Of a DNA stretch of 64,000 nt, positions 46,791 to 56,585 are shown piece by piece. The notes beneath the pieces were generated by a model, which did not search any database, was not told where the DNA came from, and saw nothing but the letters and a program-made list of their open reading frames with translations. Numbering within the stretch: the first letter of the stretch is position 1; each line of letters starts with the position of its first letter. Made by a program: the position numbers and the translations under genes. This DNA comes from Nigrospora sphaerica. Lineage: Eukaryota > Ascomycota > Sordariomycetes > Amphisphaeriales > Apiosporaceae. The stretch covers positions 5,456,001 through 5,520,000 of the forward strand of contig JAGVVL010000002.1 of NCBI GenBank assembly GCA_018287875.1, in the 5' to 3' direction.

Positions 46791-47939
46791 TCATCGAACA
46801 CCCGAGCTTCCGATACCGCCCGGCGCCAGCAGAGGTTGGTTTTCGCCCACACCCTGGACGCATTCGCGGTCCAGAGCACGTTCAATCTCCTCTTGGGTCT
46901 CGGCATAGGCTTGCAAGTGCGCCGAGTAAGGTCCCGGCGAGGGGAGAACGCGAGGCGTAGTCCTTCGGTTGTAGGCAGGGCGCGCCGCCGGCTCCTCCTC
47001 GTTGCTCGAACCGGGCCACTCGTACTTGATGGACATGGCCAGGACGACGCCCTGCATCACGGCCGTGAGAACGTACACCCCCCACGAACTCCAGCCGCCC
47101 CACCCCAGCCGAGCCCCCAGGCTCGCTGCAAAGAGCAGCCCGCCCGGCGTCTGCACACACATCATGGGAATGCTCAGACTTCCGGCGTGCTTCAGTTTGT
47201 ACGTGGTGATGATCTGGGGGATGTATTGGATGGCTGCCAGGGCCGCCGACATGATGCCCAGCAGGTTGGCCCAAGCGCCGAGGTAGTCGGGCGCACCGAG
47301 GGCGAGGGAGGCCGTGGTGATGACGATGAAGAGGCCGTGGACGAGACATGCGGCGGCCACGCCTATCGCCGTCCTCCAAGTAGGCTGTTCGGGGTCAGGA
47401 ACCACGTCTTCGTCGTCAACGTCGATGTCGTCCTCGCCTCGGCGGAAGAAGACTAGGAACAAGACCAGACTGGCGGGCACCAAGATTAGCCCGGGTCTCG
47501 ACCACGCTTCAGGGGGGAAGGAACTTGGTGGACGCTCACATGATGGAGAAGCAAATCCACTGGACTCCTATTTGCGCAATGCCCAGGAGGCCGGCGGCGC
47601 ACTCGAAGGGGCTAACTTGCTTGCAGCACGCGACGTCGGCACGCGACTGCGGCAGGGACAGGATGTTGCCAAACTGGGCGTTGGCGCTGGTGACACCGAG
47701 GAGGACAAAGTAAGGCGAGATGCCCTCGGATGTGCCGCGAGAAATGATGCGATAGTGCTGAAGAAGGTAGGAAAACAGGATGCCTATGATGATAAGACTG
47801 GAGCAAGAGTCTTGCGTCAGCGGCATCGCCCCTGGTCCGCGCGGCGTGTCGGCACTTACATCGACACGAAGAAGTTGGTAAAGCCCACACGGCGGAGCTC
47901 CTCGCAGCGGTCTTCCATCATGCCCAGGAAGCCGTCCAT
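46791..47939 (-). CDS. PQ-loop repeat membrane protein, 338 aa, 3 exons
   Basis: Exons 47939-47860, 47797-47540 and 47469-46791 join in frame. The first joined segment reads VGFTNFFVSILIIIGILFSYLLQHYRII, an opening helix of a PQ-loop transporter. SRGTSEGISPYFVLLGV and a Cys-containing loop follow. The second half has IQYIPQIITTYKLKHAGSLSIPMM, a textbook PQ loop (PQ, then a Ser-Leu-Ser turn). I count about seven hydrophobic helices and a polar C-terminal tail ending in LLAPGGIGSSGVR. PQ-loop proteins are related to SWEET and cystinosin-type carriers of vacuole, lysosome, ER or mitochondria. The first repeat lacks the PQ pair (LLQHYRII). The Met at 47939 is the first in frame. An extended N-terminus cannot be excluded because the frame stays open upstream. 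Confidence 0.82.
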
Positions 47940-49297
47940 TTCGGCACAGACGAGAGACGCGAGCCCCTCGTGATACCTGATTGTTCGACCCGACCGATGC
48001 GAGAGGAAGTAGACGGGCAGATGAGGAACCGGGCGATCAATCGGTTCTCGTACAGTGGCGGTGGTCAACTCGGGACAAGGGGGCGGCAGCGGCGGGCTCG
48101 GTGGGTGTGGGCTGGGTAGGAAGGCGGACTGGGAGGCCTAAGGGGAGCCTACGACGAGTGCTACGCGGTCATCACGACATGCCGAAGATAAGATTTCAAC
48201 ACAGAGGAAGACCAGACGAAACGGGCTGGACTGTCGGAGGAGATGTTGGGCCGGGAATGGACCGATGATTGAAGTGCGCTCACGCTCAGCGGAACGAAGG
48301 GTGGGTGGATGGCAGGGATGTGCACAATGGAGACGAGATCCCGCCCCCCCCCGACTTTCATGGGTGATGTTGTTGTTCCCGCCGCCCGCACCGCCAGAAA
48401 GGGCAGGCGAGACAGGAGACCTGACAGGCACCCACCCCATAATGGGCAACTCCCCCCCACAAAGGCTTGTACGCGTGCGGCGGATGGATGGATGAATAGA
48501 CGCGCCCGTCCCGACCCTAGGCACCACCTCTACCCTACTTACATTAAGTACCTACTTAACGCGCAGGCCTCCTCCTGCCCCTCTCCGACACGCAAATGGA
48601 TGGGTGGTCGGGGTCGTCAAGTCCAGGTGGGCAGCGAGAATATGCCATGATGCAAACCAGAAGCCAGTTGTTCTCCCTGTCCCAGGAAATGGCTCGTTTT
48701 CACGGGCGGCTTGGGCGGCACGGGGGAAACAATCAGGACCCGCGTGGTGACGGAACGCGTTGAGGAGGATGACGTACGAACCCCCGAGGTAAAGTCAGTA
48801 ATCTTTGTCCCACCTGCATCAGCTCCCGCCCGCCCATCCATCCATTGCACACGTGCTATTCCGGATTACATCTGTTGGCCCCCCAGCCGGGCCTGCTTCG
48901 CATGCGCCCCGTTACCACAAGAGGACGGAAGGTACAGATGCAGCCAGGATCCAAGCTAAGTGCTTGGCAATTGGAATTAACAATTGCACGTATAATCCTA
49001 GATGGGCAAATTTCAAAAGGTTGACCACGACCGTACGTACGAGATTGATTGTCACTTGCATCAAAGCAGGAATATCCGTCACCCGTAGCGTTTCGCGGTT
49101 TAGCCCGTGGCCTACCTTTGTAGCAGGTCGGCTTGGGCGCTGTGCCCCTGCGCCGTGGCTCCCAGGCTCTCTGTCTTGGTACTCAATGGAAGGCACTGCA
49201 GCCATGGGAAATCGCTGCGGCATCATGGAATAGCATCATCCGCCCAGCTCTTCGGTCCGGTCCGTCCCCAACCAGCCCGACCTTCAAGCCGAGGACG
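47940..49297. promoter_or_regulatory. Divergent intergenic region between the PQ-loop and WRAP53-like genes
   Basis: About 1.36 kb between divergent start codons, so both promoters lie here. It includes a C9 tract near 48344 and a TTAAGTACCTACTTAA palindrome near 48545-48560. No gene was recognised. Confidence 0.5.
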
Positions 49298-50847
49298 ATG
49301 GAGGACGCCGCCGTCATAGAGCCCGGGCCCGGCAGCCGGGTCCGTCTGGTCGCCTCCACCGGCGATGTCGCGTCGTCGGGCCGACCTCTGTCGCCGTCGC
49401 CGTCGTCGTCGTCGCGCGAGGCCGGCTCTCTGTCCAGCTACTTCGAAACGGCCCAATGGTACATACTTATACGTCCGCCCCTTTCCCTTCTGCCCTGTAA
49501 CACTCGCATCCTACGGGCCTCGACGGCGGCCGACGAGCGCCGGGCTAACGCACGGCATCTAGGACCGCCGACGGCACCACCGTCCTCACCACGTCGTCTT
49601 GCCACCGGATCGACGCCTTCGTCCTGCCGCCGGACCTGCTGGACCGGCGGCCGGAGCCGGGCCCGCACGCGCTGGCGCCCCACGCCGCCATCCCGCTGCC
49701 CGAGCCCAGCAGCGTCCTGGCCGGCGCGCCCTACTACGAGCTCGCCGAGCCCTACACGCACCAGCTTCTGGTCTCGAGCCGGGACCTGCCCCTGCAGCTC
49801 TTCTACCTCTTCCCGCCGCCGGCATCGTCGCCCGGCGCGCCGCCGCCCCGGCACGCCCCCGCCGCCTCGTACCCGCTGACGCGCGCACGCTCCGAGACCT
49901 TCCTCGCCGCCAGCGCGCTGCTGTGGCCCGCTCCCGGCACGCACTTCATCGCCGGCTGCAAGAGCATGCTCGCAAAGTTCGACGTCAGCCGCTCCGGCGA
50001 GGAGCCCCTCCTGCGCATCAAGACCATCCCCTCGGAGCGCCACCTCTCCAAGGGCGGCGGCGTCGGCATGCGCGGCGTCGTGTCGGCCCTGTCGGCGCAG
50101 CCCCCCGACCCCGCCTACGCCGGCGGCGGCGGCATCGTCGCCGCCGGCACCTGGACCCGCTGGGTCGGCCTGTACGACTTTGCCCAGGCCGGCGAGTGTG
50201 CCGCCACCTGGAGCATCAAGCCGGCCGTCGACGCCACCCGCCGTGACGGCCACCCCGGCGTCGGCGGCGACGGCATCATGCAGACCGCCTGGAGCCCGTG
50301 CGGGAGGTACCTGCTGGTCTCGGAGCGGAGGTCCAGGGGGGTCTTGGTCTACGATGTCCGCGTTACCGGCGAGCTGCTCGGCTGGCTCGAGGACCGGGAT
50401 GCTTTGACCAACCAGCGAATCAACTGCGACGTCTTCCCGGGCAACCACGACTCGGCCGGCTTCGAGGTGTGGTCGGGCACCACCGGTGGGGTGGTCAAGG
50501 TTTGGGAGAATGTCGGGACCCGCGAGGGCGCGCACACGCCCTCTTGGGACTGGAAAGGCCACGGCTCGGCTGTCGGCAGCACCTGCTTGCATCCAACGGG
50601 CGCAGTCATTGCCACTTGTTCGGGGACCTGGGAGTTCCCCGAGGAAGAGGAGGACGACGAGGAAGACTCCCGTGAAAGTCCAGGAATACTCCAGGACTGC
50701 GGAAAACCGGGCCGCAACTACGAGGGTAATGACGACTTCCCCTCATGGATGCGGAGAAGGAACAAAGAGAGTAGCCTCCAGGTCTGGGCCTTGGAGTCAA
50801 CAGCCGAAGATGACATGGGGCCCGGTCATACTGGAAACGATGCGTGA
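49298..50847 (+). CDS. WD-repeat protein, WRAP53/TCAB1-like (Swt21-type), 481 aa, 2 exons
   Basis: Exons 49298-49458 and 49563-50847 join in frame across FETAQW|TADGTTVLTTS. The N-terminus is Ser/Pro-rich. WD blades follow, for example WTADGTTVLTTSSCHRIDAF, HFIAGCKSMLAKFDVSR, GGGIVAAGTWTRWVGLYD, IMQTAWSPCGRYLLVSERR and GFEVWSGTTGGVVKVWE. The PYYELAEPY..HQLLVSSRDLPLQLF stretch between the first blades resembles the WRAP53 family, as does the spacing of blades. Animal WRAP53/TCAB1 binds CAB-box RNAs and telomerase RNA and brings them to Cajal bodies; yeast Swt21 is linked to spliceosome function. Fungal orthologues are little studied. There is a C-terminal acidic insert (EEEEDDEEDS). The gene ends 167 bp from the oppositely oriented Zip2-like gene. 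The start fits the only open 5' exon. Confidence 0.8.
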
Positions 50848-51014
50848 ACGTCGTCGCCAATTCCAATGGTTAGGTGCTTGGCCGCACGCTTTCTTCTTCA
50901 ACAAGCTCTCAAAGTTCTTATATTCACCGCCATGCACAAGCGTTCCATATTGCCAAGCAAATGTGCTTTCGAATCTGGTCGAAGTATGACACGAGCTTCC
51001 CCCTATGCCAGTCG

Positions 51015-53849
51015 TCACTCCCATGGGGAATCCAGAACCTTGCCTACTCTCTCCAATACCCCAACCCCGCCCATGAGCTGAGCGAATCGATTGTTCCTCT
51101 CGGCAGGTGTCATGTCCACAAACTTCTTCAGGTCGGATTCACCGGCATCTTCGGACGCCGTAGTACATCTCAGCTCTGCGAGAATGCTCTGAGCAGCGTA
51201 AGCATTCATCCCCGCCCTGCGCAACATTAACTCCCACGTGGATTCATCTTCCACCACACTGTCGCGGGTCCAGGCGGCTTCGGGGGAATGTTGAAGCACC
51301 ATTGATACCAGCCACTTCGCCAACGTCTCATAACAGCCACCAACGTAATACACCTGCGACTTATTGTTTAGACCATAGACAAAGCCATAGAACTCTGAAA
51401 AGGCAGCACATTCGGGAGCATTCAAGATCGGAGAAGATTCACCAGGTTGGCTGGCGTTGGAGACCAGCACGATGAGTCTCTCGTATCGCGATGACACCTT
51501 TTCTATGCGTTCTCGAAGAGCAGATCTCTTTCTTTGCCCTGGTAGAGGTCTTTGTATCACTTTGATCAGGGTCGTGATGACAATGCCAGTGACCGGCGAG
51601 ACGATGACGTCCGCTTCAGCTGCGAGGAACGAGATGACAGGCGAACGAGACACTGAGTTGCGATCCCACGACAGGGTGTTCCAATGGTCGTAATCTCTTT
51701 CGATGATCTCGACGTTGGGTAAGAGCTTCTCGATCCAGTGGAGCAGTTCCCGGCCAAGAGACAGTGCCACAATGAGTTTTATTGGTTCATTCGTACTCTT
51801 CATCACTGGAGTTGGCAGTTCCTTCGCCGCACCAGACGGGACGCCAGGCTCATTGTCTTTTACTGCCTGAACGGCTGTTGACGTCTTTTCTGGGTGCATT
51901 TTTCTGGACAGAACCACCCCCTGCTGCTGCGCAGCTTTTCTGCTGCCGAAGAAGGCACTGGTAGCATTATTTTGCCGCTTCGAAGTATGAAATTCCACGT
52001 AGTTCGTGAGAAGTCTCGAAGTAGCCGATGCATCGTTCTTGGAAAGAAGCAAGCTTCCTTGGTTGGCCGACAGTCTGAGACTTGGCATTAAGGATGCATT
52101 GGGGGCAGTCATGTCCAAATGGGTGGGCGGCAAGGTCGGAGTGGCCGACGAAGACTTTTCGCATTGGTCGATAACGAGCTCAAATTTTCTTTTCCGAATG
52201 AGTGACTGCAGATCTCGAGGTGCCGACGGAGGTCCCATGGGTATAGCGGTTTTTCCCGGGGCTTCGTCCTCCTCTTCATCCTTGTCTTCGTCCACACAGA
52301 GGATACCGAGGCCGGGCCTTTTCCCAATTAACCACCCGCTTGTGTGTATATCCTCGGGTGTCTCATAACCGAGAAGATCCTGCGGCTCGACTTCCTCGTG
52401 GATGGACTCGTCAAGGGATATCCAACCAAGTTTAGACGCAAAGGGACACCATGTCAACTTTGCGTCCATAGAACGATCCGGCAGCCATTCTGGGATTGCC
52501 AGGGGTTTGCTGAACCGTCGAAGCAAGTGCCGGATGTGCTGCTGAGCGCTATCGCCGTGAACTCTCCATCGAGGCTCCGGGATGGCGAAATCCATAACCG
52601 GAACATCGACTCTTGCCACGGCATCTGCATAGTCGGGCCGCTCTTGTTCTATGCTGCGACTGATGCACATTTCACTTTGCTGCAACTCCTGCAGCACACT
52701 GTCGCTGAACAGGTCCTCTTTCAGGCAGTAACCGATCTCTTGACCAAGACTGACAGAATGCAACGGCACATTATTCATTGCTTGCTGTAAGGTAGTCGCC
52801 TGCTTCGAGGGTGAAGATGCAGCGAAATCGGAAGGGAGCAGTGGTGACTCTATCTTCAGAGACTCCAACGATGTTCTGGATGAACTGAAAGTTATACTAT
52901 GCTTGTCGGGAGAGAGCTGAGACGTCGCGCCTTGGGGTGGAGATGAGTCCTGATCGACCAGCATGTGCTGTGCCGCTTCCGCATCATCATCCAGCAGGCT
53001 ATCAGGGTCAGATAGTGTAGGAATCTGGCAGACTCTCGGTCGCGGAATCCATTGTTGTCCTTTTTTCACATCTGGAGTGAGTGGGGGAGAGACTTTTCTT
53101 CGGCTTAGCGACTTTTGGGACTTGTTAGAATGGCGTTGTAGCATAGAGGAACGGGAGAGGTGGGCAACACCCACCGTGGGACAACCAAATTGCTCCACTA
53201 GCAGAATCTGTGAGTCTTCGTCACTCCAATCATTCCGCAGTACATCAGATAGGTAGATGAGCATGTCCTTCGACACTCGGATTCGCTCGTGTTTGGTGGC
53301 ATCACGCTCCAACTCCCGGTGGTAGACCAGGGCGTAATGCGGATACTCGTGTGCCTCGTCCGAGGACACGTCCAGTGGCTCGTAAGGCAGGTCTCTCGGG
53401 CCCAGATTGGCAGAGGTCCGCTCCTGGATGGTCCAGAGCAGTTCCCGGCAGTCGAAATCGTGATCTGATCTCAAAAGCGGTAGTTCCAGCTTGGGTGGTC
53501 TTGCTCGGCCAGAAAGAGCACATGCAGCCGCGGTATGTGAGGCTTTATCAACGTCTATATGGTTGGTGATCTCTTCGAGTATCTCTTGGGAAGCTTGGGA
53601 AAACTCGAAGGGCTCCTGAAGAGGTTCGGTGGTAGGCAAAGCGAGGTGACGGAGAGGCCCATCTTGCAACGTTTCAGGCAAGTCTGGTGCGCCGAGTGTG
53701 GTAGCAGCGAATATTAGAAGCGATTGGATGTCAAAATTGGCATTAACCGAGAGTCCATTCCTGCGGGCGTATTCGTCGGCTGGCATATCATCCTCCTCAG
53801 AGATGGAAGAAGAGGCGACCAAGGGCTCGGGCTGGTTTTCGTCTGCCAT
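51015..53849 (-). CDS. Candidate Zip2/SHOC1-like XPF-fold protein (fungal uncharacterised family), 944 aa
   Basis: A single exon. The Met at 53849 (MADENQPEPLVASSS) follows about 70 unrelated residues in the open frame, so I choose it over 54059. The N-terminal two thirds are poorly conserved and partly disordered, with acidic patches (DEDKDEEEDE). The last 240 residues look like an XPF/Mus81 nuclease fold: LIVALSLGRELLHW, VEIIERD, then EADVIVSPVTGIVITTLIKV and a helix RERIEKVSSRYERLIVLVS. Two helix-hairpin-helix-like segments follow, LRRAGMNAYAAQSILAEL and RFAQLMGGVGVLERVGKVLD. The ERK catalytic signature is absent, as in the ZMM crossover factors Zip2 and SHOC1. I therefore propose a meiotic crossover role. 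No database search supports this, and another XPF-derived function is possible. Its sequence divergence suits fast-evolving meiotic proteins. Confidence 0.6.
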   Translation of the reverse strand: MADENQPEPLVASSSISEEDDMPADEYARRNGLSVNANFDIQSLLIFAATTLGAPDLPETLQDGPLRHLALPTTEPLQEPFEFSQASQEILEEITNHIDVDKASHTAAACALSGRARPPKLELPLLRSDHDFDCRELLWTIQERTSANLGPRDLPYEPLDVSSDEAHEYPHYALVYHRELERDATKHERIRVSKDMLIYLSDVLRNDWSDEDSQILLVEQFGCPTVGVAHLSRSSMLQRHSNKSQKSLSRRKVSPPLTPDVKKGQQWIPRPRVCQIPTLSDPDSLLDDDAEAAQHMLVDQDSSPPQGATSQLSPDKHSITFSSSRTSLESLKIESPLLPSDFAASSPSKQATTLQQAMNNVPLHSVSLGQEIGYCLKEDLFSDSVLQELQQSEMCISRSIEQERPDYADAVARVDVPVMDFAIPEPRWRVHGDSAQQHIRHLLRRFSKPLAIPEWLPDRSMDAKLTWCPFASKLGWISLDESIHEEVEPQDLLGYETPEDIHTSGWLIGKRPGLGILCVDEDKDEEEDEAPGKTAIPMGPPSAPRDLQSLIRKRKFELVIDQCEKSSSATPTLPPTHLDMTAPNASLMPSLRLSANQGSLLLSKNDASATSRLLTNYVEFHTSKRQNNATSAFFGSRKAAQQQGVVLSRKMHPEKTSTAVQAVKDNEPGVPSGAAKELPTPVMKSTNEPIKLIVALSLGRELLHWIEKLLPNVEIIERDYDHWNTLSWDRNSVSRSPVISFLAAEADVIVSPVTGIVITTLIKVIQRPLPGQRKRSALRERIEKVSSRYERLIVLVSNASQPGESSPILNAPECAAFSEFYGFVYGLNNKSQVYYVGGCYETLAKWLVSMVLQHSPEAAWTRDSVVEDESTWELMLRRAGMNAYAAQSILAELRCTTASEDAGESDLKKFVDMTPAERNNRFAQLMGGVGVLERVGKVLDSPWE

Positions 53850-55709
53850 ACCTGAGCGTGTTCGGTCACTTGCCGGGCAAAGAAAACGGCCAGGGATTTC
53901 GAGACGAGAGGAATAATACGGCAAGTACCAGGGGTAAAATAATAACACAAGAAGGATACGATAGGAACATACACGCCTTATGTGATTTTGCTGCAAAAGA
54001 CAATGAGCAAGGGCAAAGCGGAGAAGTAAATTCTGGGGGAATAGGTCCGTATGGGCCATTGCTCAGCCTAGGAACTGACTGGTGTCCCATCCAGTGGGGG
54101 TAGGCACGAACTACTCAAACACCATGACTTGCACCTGCCCTCTGCCCCGGAACCCTCTATGTGAATAGTTCTGGAATATTTAGCTGTCCATCGTCCTTTA
54201 TGGATGGGAGATACCTACCCGCCTTCCAACGTAATAGCTGTAACTGGCCTCTTAGAATACTGACCGGGCCAGGAAACTTACATGGCTTTATGGGCATCTC
54301 AAGGAGCTATTTGCGCGCCTAGCAACCTTTAAGCTGAAGCTTCTGCGTCAGCACCGCCAGATGCCGTGATATGGCGACGTACTTAACTCGGTCTCAACTA
54401 GGTCTGGGTGGATCCCATGCTGTTGCCTCCATTACTTGATAAGCCTCGTCGCTTGCTAATTGCCCAACGCTGTATATGCCAGAGACGGCTTCCATATGTT
54501 CAAGCTGCTCTGTTGCTTACATAAAAACATTGTATCCATTATCCACAGGTCGGCCATGCTCTGGTCGACCAACTCTTACAATCCGGTAATTCACCTATCC
54601 AGATACAGACGCTAACGACGTGAAGATGGGTGGCGTTGCTTTGGTGACGTAGCTTTGGTAGCAAACAGTCTTGTGGCTAGCTCTTGTTTTTTATATGAAC
54701 CTATCGGCTCGCAGGATAAATGGTCTCATTCTTACGCATGGTGCCCTCATTGGGCACAGACATGAGAAAATACTTTGAGGCGTCTCCAATTATGTGTCTA
54801 TTGTTTTGAATGCCTTGCTTGTGTCTAGATAACGCACATTGATACGTCCAACATACAGAATGAGAGGGGGCGAATGTTTTCATATAACAGCAGTGTGCCA
54901 AACTTCTTACATCATTCCGACCCTTAAGTCACACTTTAAAATTCCTTTGACGACCGTCCTCTCGCCTCTTCCTTACTTTTCTTCCGACATGTTTCATCCT
55001 CCAGTTCGCGACCCTCCTCAAAGCAGAAGCCGGCACTCTGGTAAAGCGCCAATCACTAATCACTCACCACACGCCAGCAAGACCCTGCGACCTGCCTGTT
55101 TTGAAGAATACCACAATGGCTGGCGTTACTTGACGCCTTGAATCCCATGTCTTTTTTACAGTGCTTCCCAACTAGAGGGTCTTGTGGGCTTGATACTACC
55201 TTTGTTGCGCCTTCGGCATCAAGCTGGGGTTGTCGGCTTTGATTTTCCCTTGGTGACCCAGAAGCGACAGTCTGGAAGTGACCGGGCCAGAATTACCCAG
55301 AAGCCAAGACCAAGAGAGGATCCCGGCGAATACTTCGAGATATCAGTAAGCCAACAAACTCCTGCTTACCGTTTTCGGACACCAGGTCTCCGTGGCCGCG
55401 GACCAAGAATCAGCTGCGATCCGAAGCAAGCCAGGAAAGAGACCATGCGGGCAGCCTTGGGGAAGACCCAATCACGGGAGTGTCACTACCCAGCATCACG
55501 CCAGGGCATATGCGGAGTGAGGGGAAGACAGGCGGTAAATTGACTCTGGATGGAGGCTAGGAACGACAAAGCAAGCTAACTCAACCGCTAGGAAGCCCAA
55601 ACGCCTCTCTTCTGTCGCTGTGGTGCCAGCCGTCCTGCGTTAATCGCTAGAAACTCCAAACGCCTCGCTACTGCATACTTGATGTGATGCCGGCCATCCT
55701 GCAGCAAAT
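53850..55709. other. Intergenic region between the Zip2-like and bZIP genes
   Basis: About 1.86 kb. AT-rich tracts occur at 54100-54500. A direct duplication lies at 55586-55709 next to the bZIP stop codon, listed separately. The 119-residue open frame at 55184-55543 has no recognisable family. No gene was identified. Confidence 0.45.
55586..55709. repeat. Imperfect direct duplication next to the bZIP stop codon
   Basis: Copy 1 (55586-55644) and copy 2 (55645-55709) share CGCTAG(G/A)AA, CCAAACGCCTC, a T(C/T)G(C/A)TGTG-like middle and GCC(A/G)GCC(G/A)TCCTGC. They are adjacent, with about 60 to 65 bp each. Copy 2 abuts the stop codon of the bZIP gene, so both lie in its 3' UTR. Confidence 0.6.
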
Positions 55710-56585
55710 CTAGATTGAGCCCATGTCGAAGGAGAAGTCGAAGAAGTCAGCGTTGGGGTCGAGATTGAACAGATCGTCGACGCCAGACGTCACGTCAGTG
55801 TTCTGAGGGGTTGCGAAGGCGCCGCTCGGAAATAAAGCACCAGGAGTGCTGACACCGGTGGCGGGACTAACGTAATTGGTACCGACAGCACCACCGCCGC
55901 CGGATAGACCAGGCTGGAAAGGCGTCGAAGTTTGGATATCCGCCGGCATTCCACCGCCAAGCGGGCCGATGACATGAGGCAGACCGTCATATCCAGAGCT
56001 ACCGATACTGAAAGAAGTGCCACCGACGGAATTGGGGAGGGGGAGGTTTGGGATCGGGGCGGAGCTGGCTTGGAAGTGTTGCTTCCAGTAGTCACGCTCA
56101 CGGGAGAGGGCGCCGTTCTCCTCGCGCAGGCGCTGGATTTCGCGGGCCTGTTTCTCGATAAGTTCCGCACGGCGTTCCCGGCTCCGCTTAGCGGCAGCGT
56201 TATTGCGCTCCCGCTGCTGGCGCTTGTTCTCGCGGGCCTGGACCATGTTGTGCTGGCGGCGGCGCTCCAGCTCCTCTGGGTCCATGTTGTCGTACAGGGG
56301 CTGCAGGCCCCGGGCCTCGGGGCCCCGCCGGATCGGCGCGGTGCGGACGGCGCGGGCGCGGAGCCGGCCGGTCAGAACCTCGGTCAAGTGGTCGTGCTCG
56401 GGGGCCGGCACGGTGGAATGGGAGGAAGCCGGTGTGGGCCCGCCGAGACTCGGGTTTCCCTGCTGGGTCTCCTTGGAGGAGAATTCGGGGATGGAGAAAT
56501 CAAAGTCGGGGTAATCGAAGCTCTCCATGGTTTGCGCGACGGGGCCCTGGGCGCCGCCTTTGGTTCCGTTGTTTCTCGACGACAT
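55710..56585 (-). CDS. bZIP transcription factor, 291 aa, single exon
   Basis: One uninterrupted frame from MSSRNNGTKGGAQ to the end FDFSFDMGSI. The basic region lies at about residues 118-140, with RENKRQQRERNNAAAKRSRERR carrying the NxxAAxRSR core of fungal bZIP proteins. A zipper at about 143-170 (LIEKQAREIQRLREENGALSRERDYW) has heptad Leu and hydrophobic residues. The N-terminus has FDYPDFDFSIPEF and the C-terminus DDLFNLDPNADFFDFSFD. Both are acidic and aromatic, typical of activation segments. Gly/Pro-rich linkers separate them. The regulon is unknown. The DNA-binding core resembles the Gcn4/Atf-like fungal class, but I cannot place the subfamily. No intron is needed. The gene is upstream of FAS2 on the same strand, 1.4 kb away. 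Confidence 0.88.
   Translation of the reverse strand: MSSRNNGTKGGAQGPVAQTMESFDYPDFDFSIPEFSSKETQQGNPSLGGPTPASSHSTVPAPEHDHLTEVLTGRLRARAVRTAPIRRGPEARGLQPLYDNMDPEELERRRQHNMVQARENKRQQRERNNAAAKRSRERRAELIEKQAREIQRLREENGALSRERDYWKQHFQASSAPIPNLPLPNSVGGTSFSIGSSGYDGLPHVIGPLGGGMPADIQTSTPFQPGLSGGGGAVGTNYVSPATGVSTPGALFPSGAFATPQNTDVTSGVDDLFNLDPNADFFDFSFDMGSI

Noticed and set aside
49438..50592. Minus-strand open frame of 384 residues opposite the WRAP53-like gene
   Set aside because: Composition dominated by Arg, Gly and Ala; the plus frame has clear WD blades and a matching spliced 5' exon.
51015..53849. Active XPF/Mus81 nuclease
   Set aside because: The ERK catalytic signature is absent at the expected strand (VSPVTG), so activity is unlikely.
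53850..54059. N-terminal extension of the Zip2-like protein to the upstream Met at 54059
   Set aside because: The extra 70 residues are hydrophobic and Cys-rich, unlike the acidic start at 53849, and read like untranslated leader.
55184..55543. Plus-strand open frame of 119 residues
   Set aside because: No recognisable family or signal; could arise by chance in 1.8 kb of spacer.
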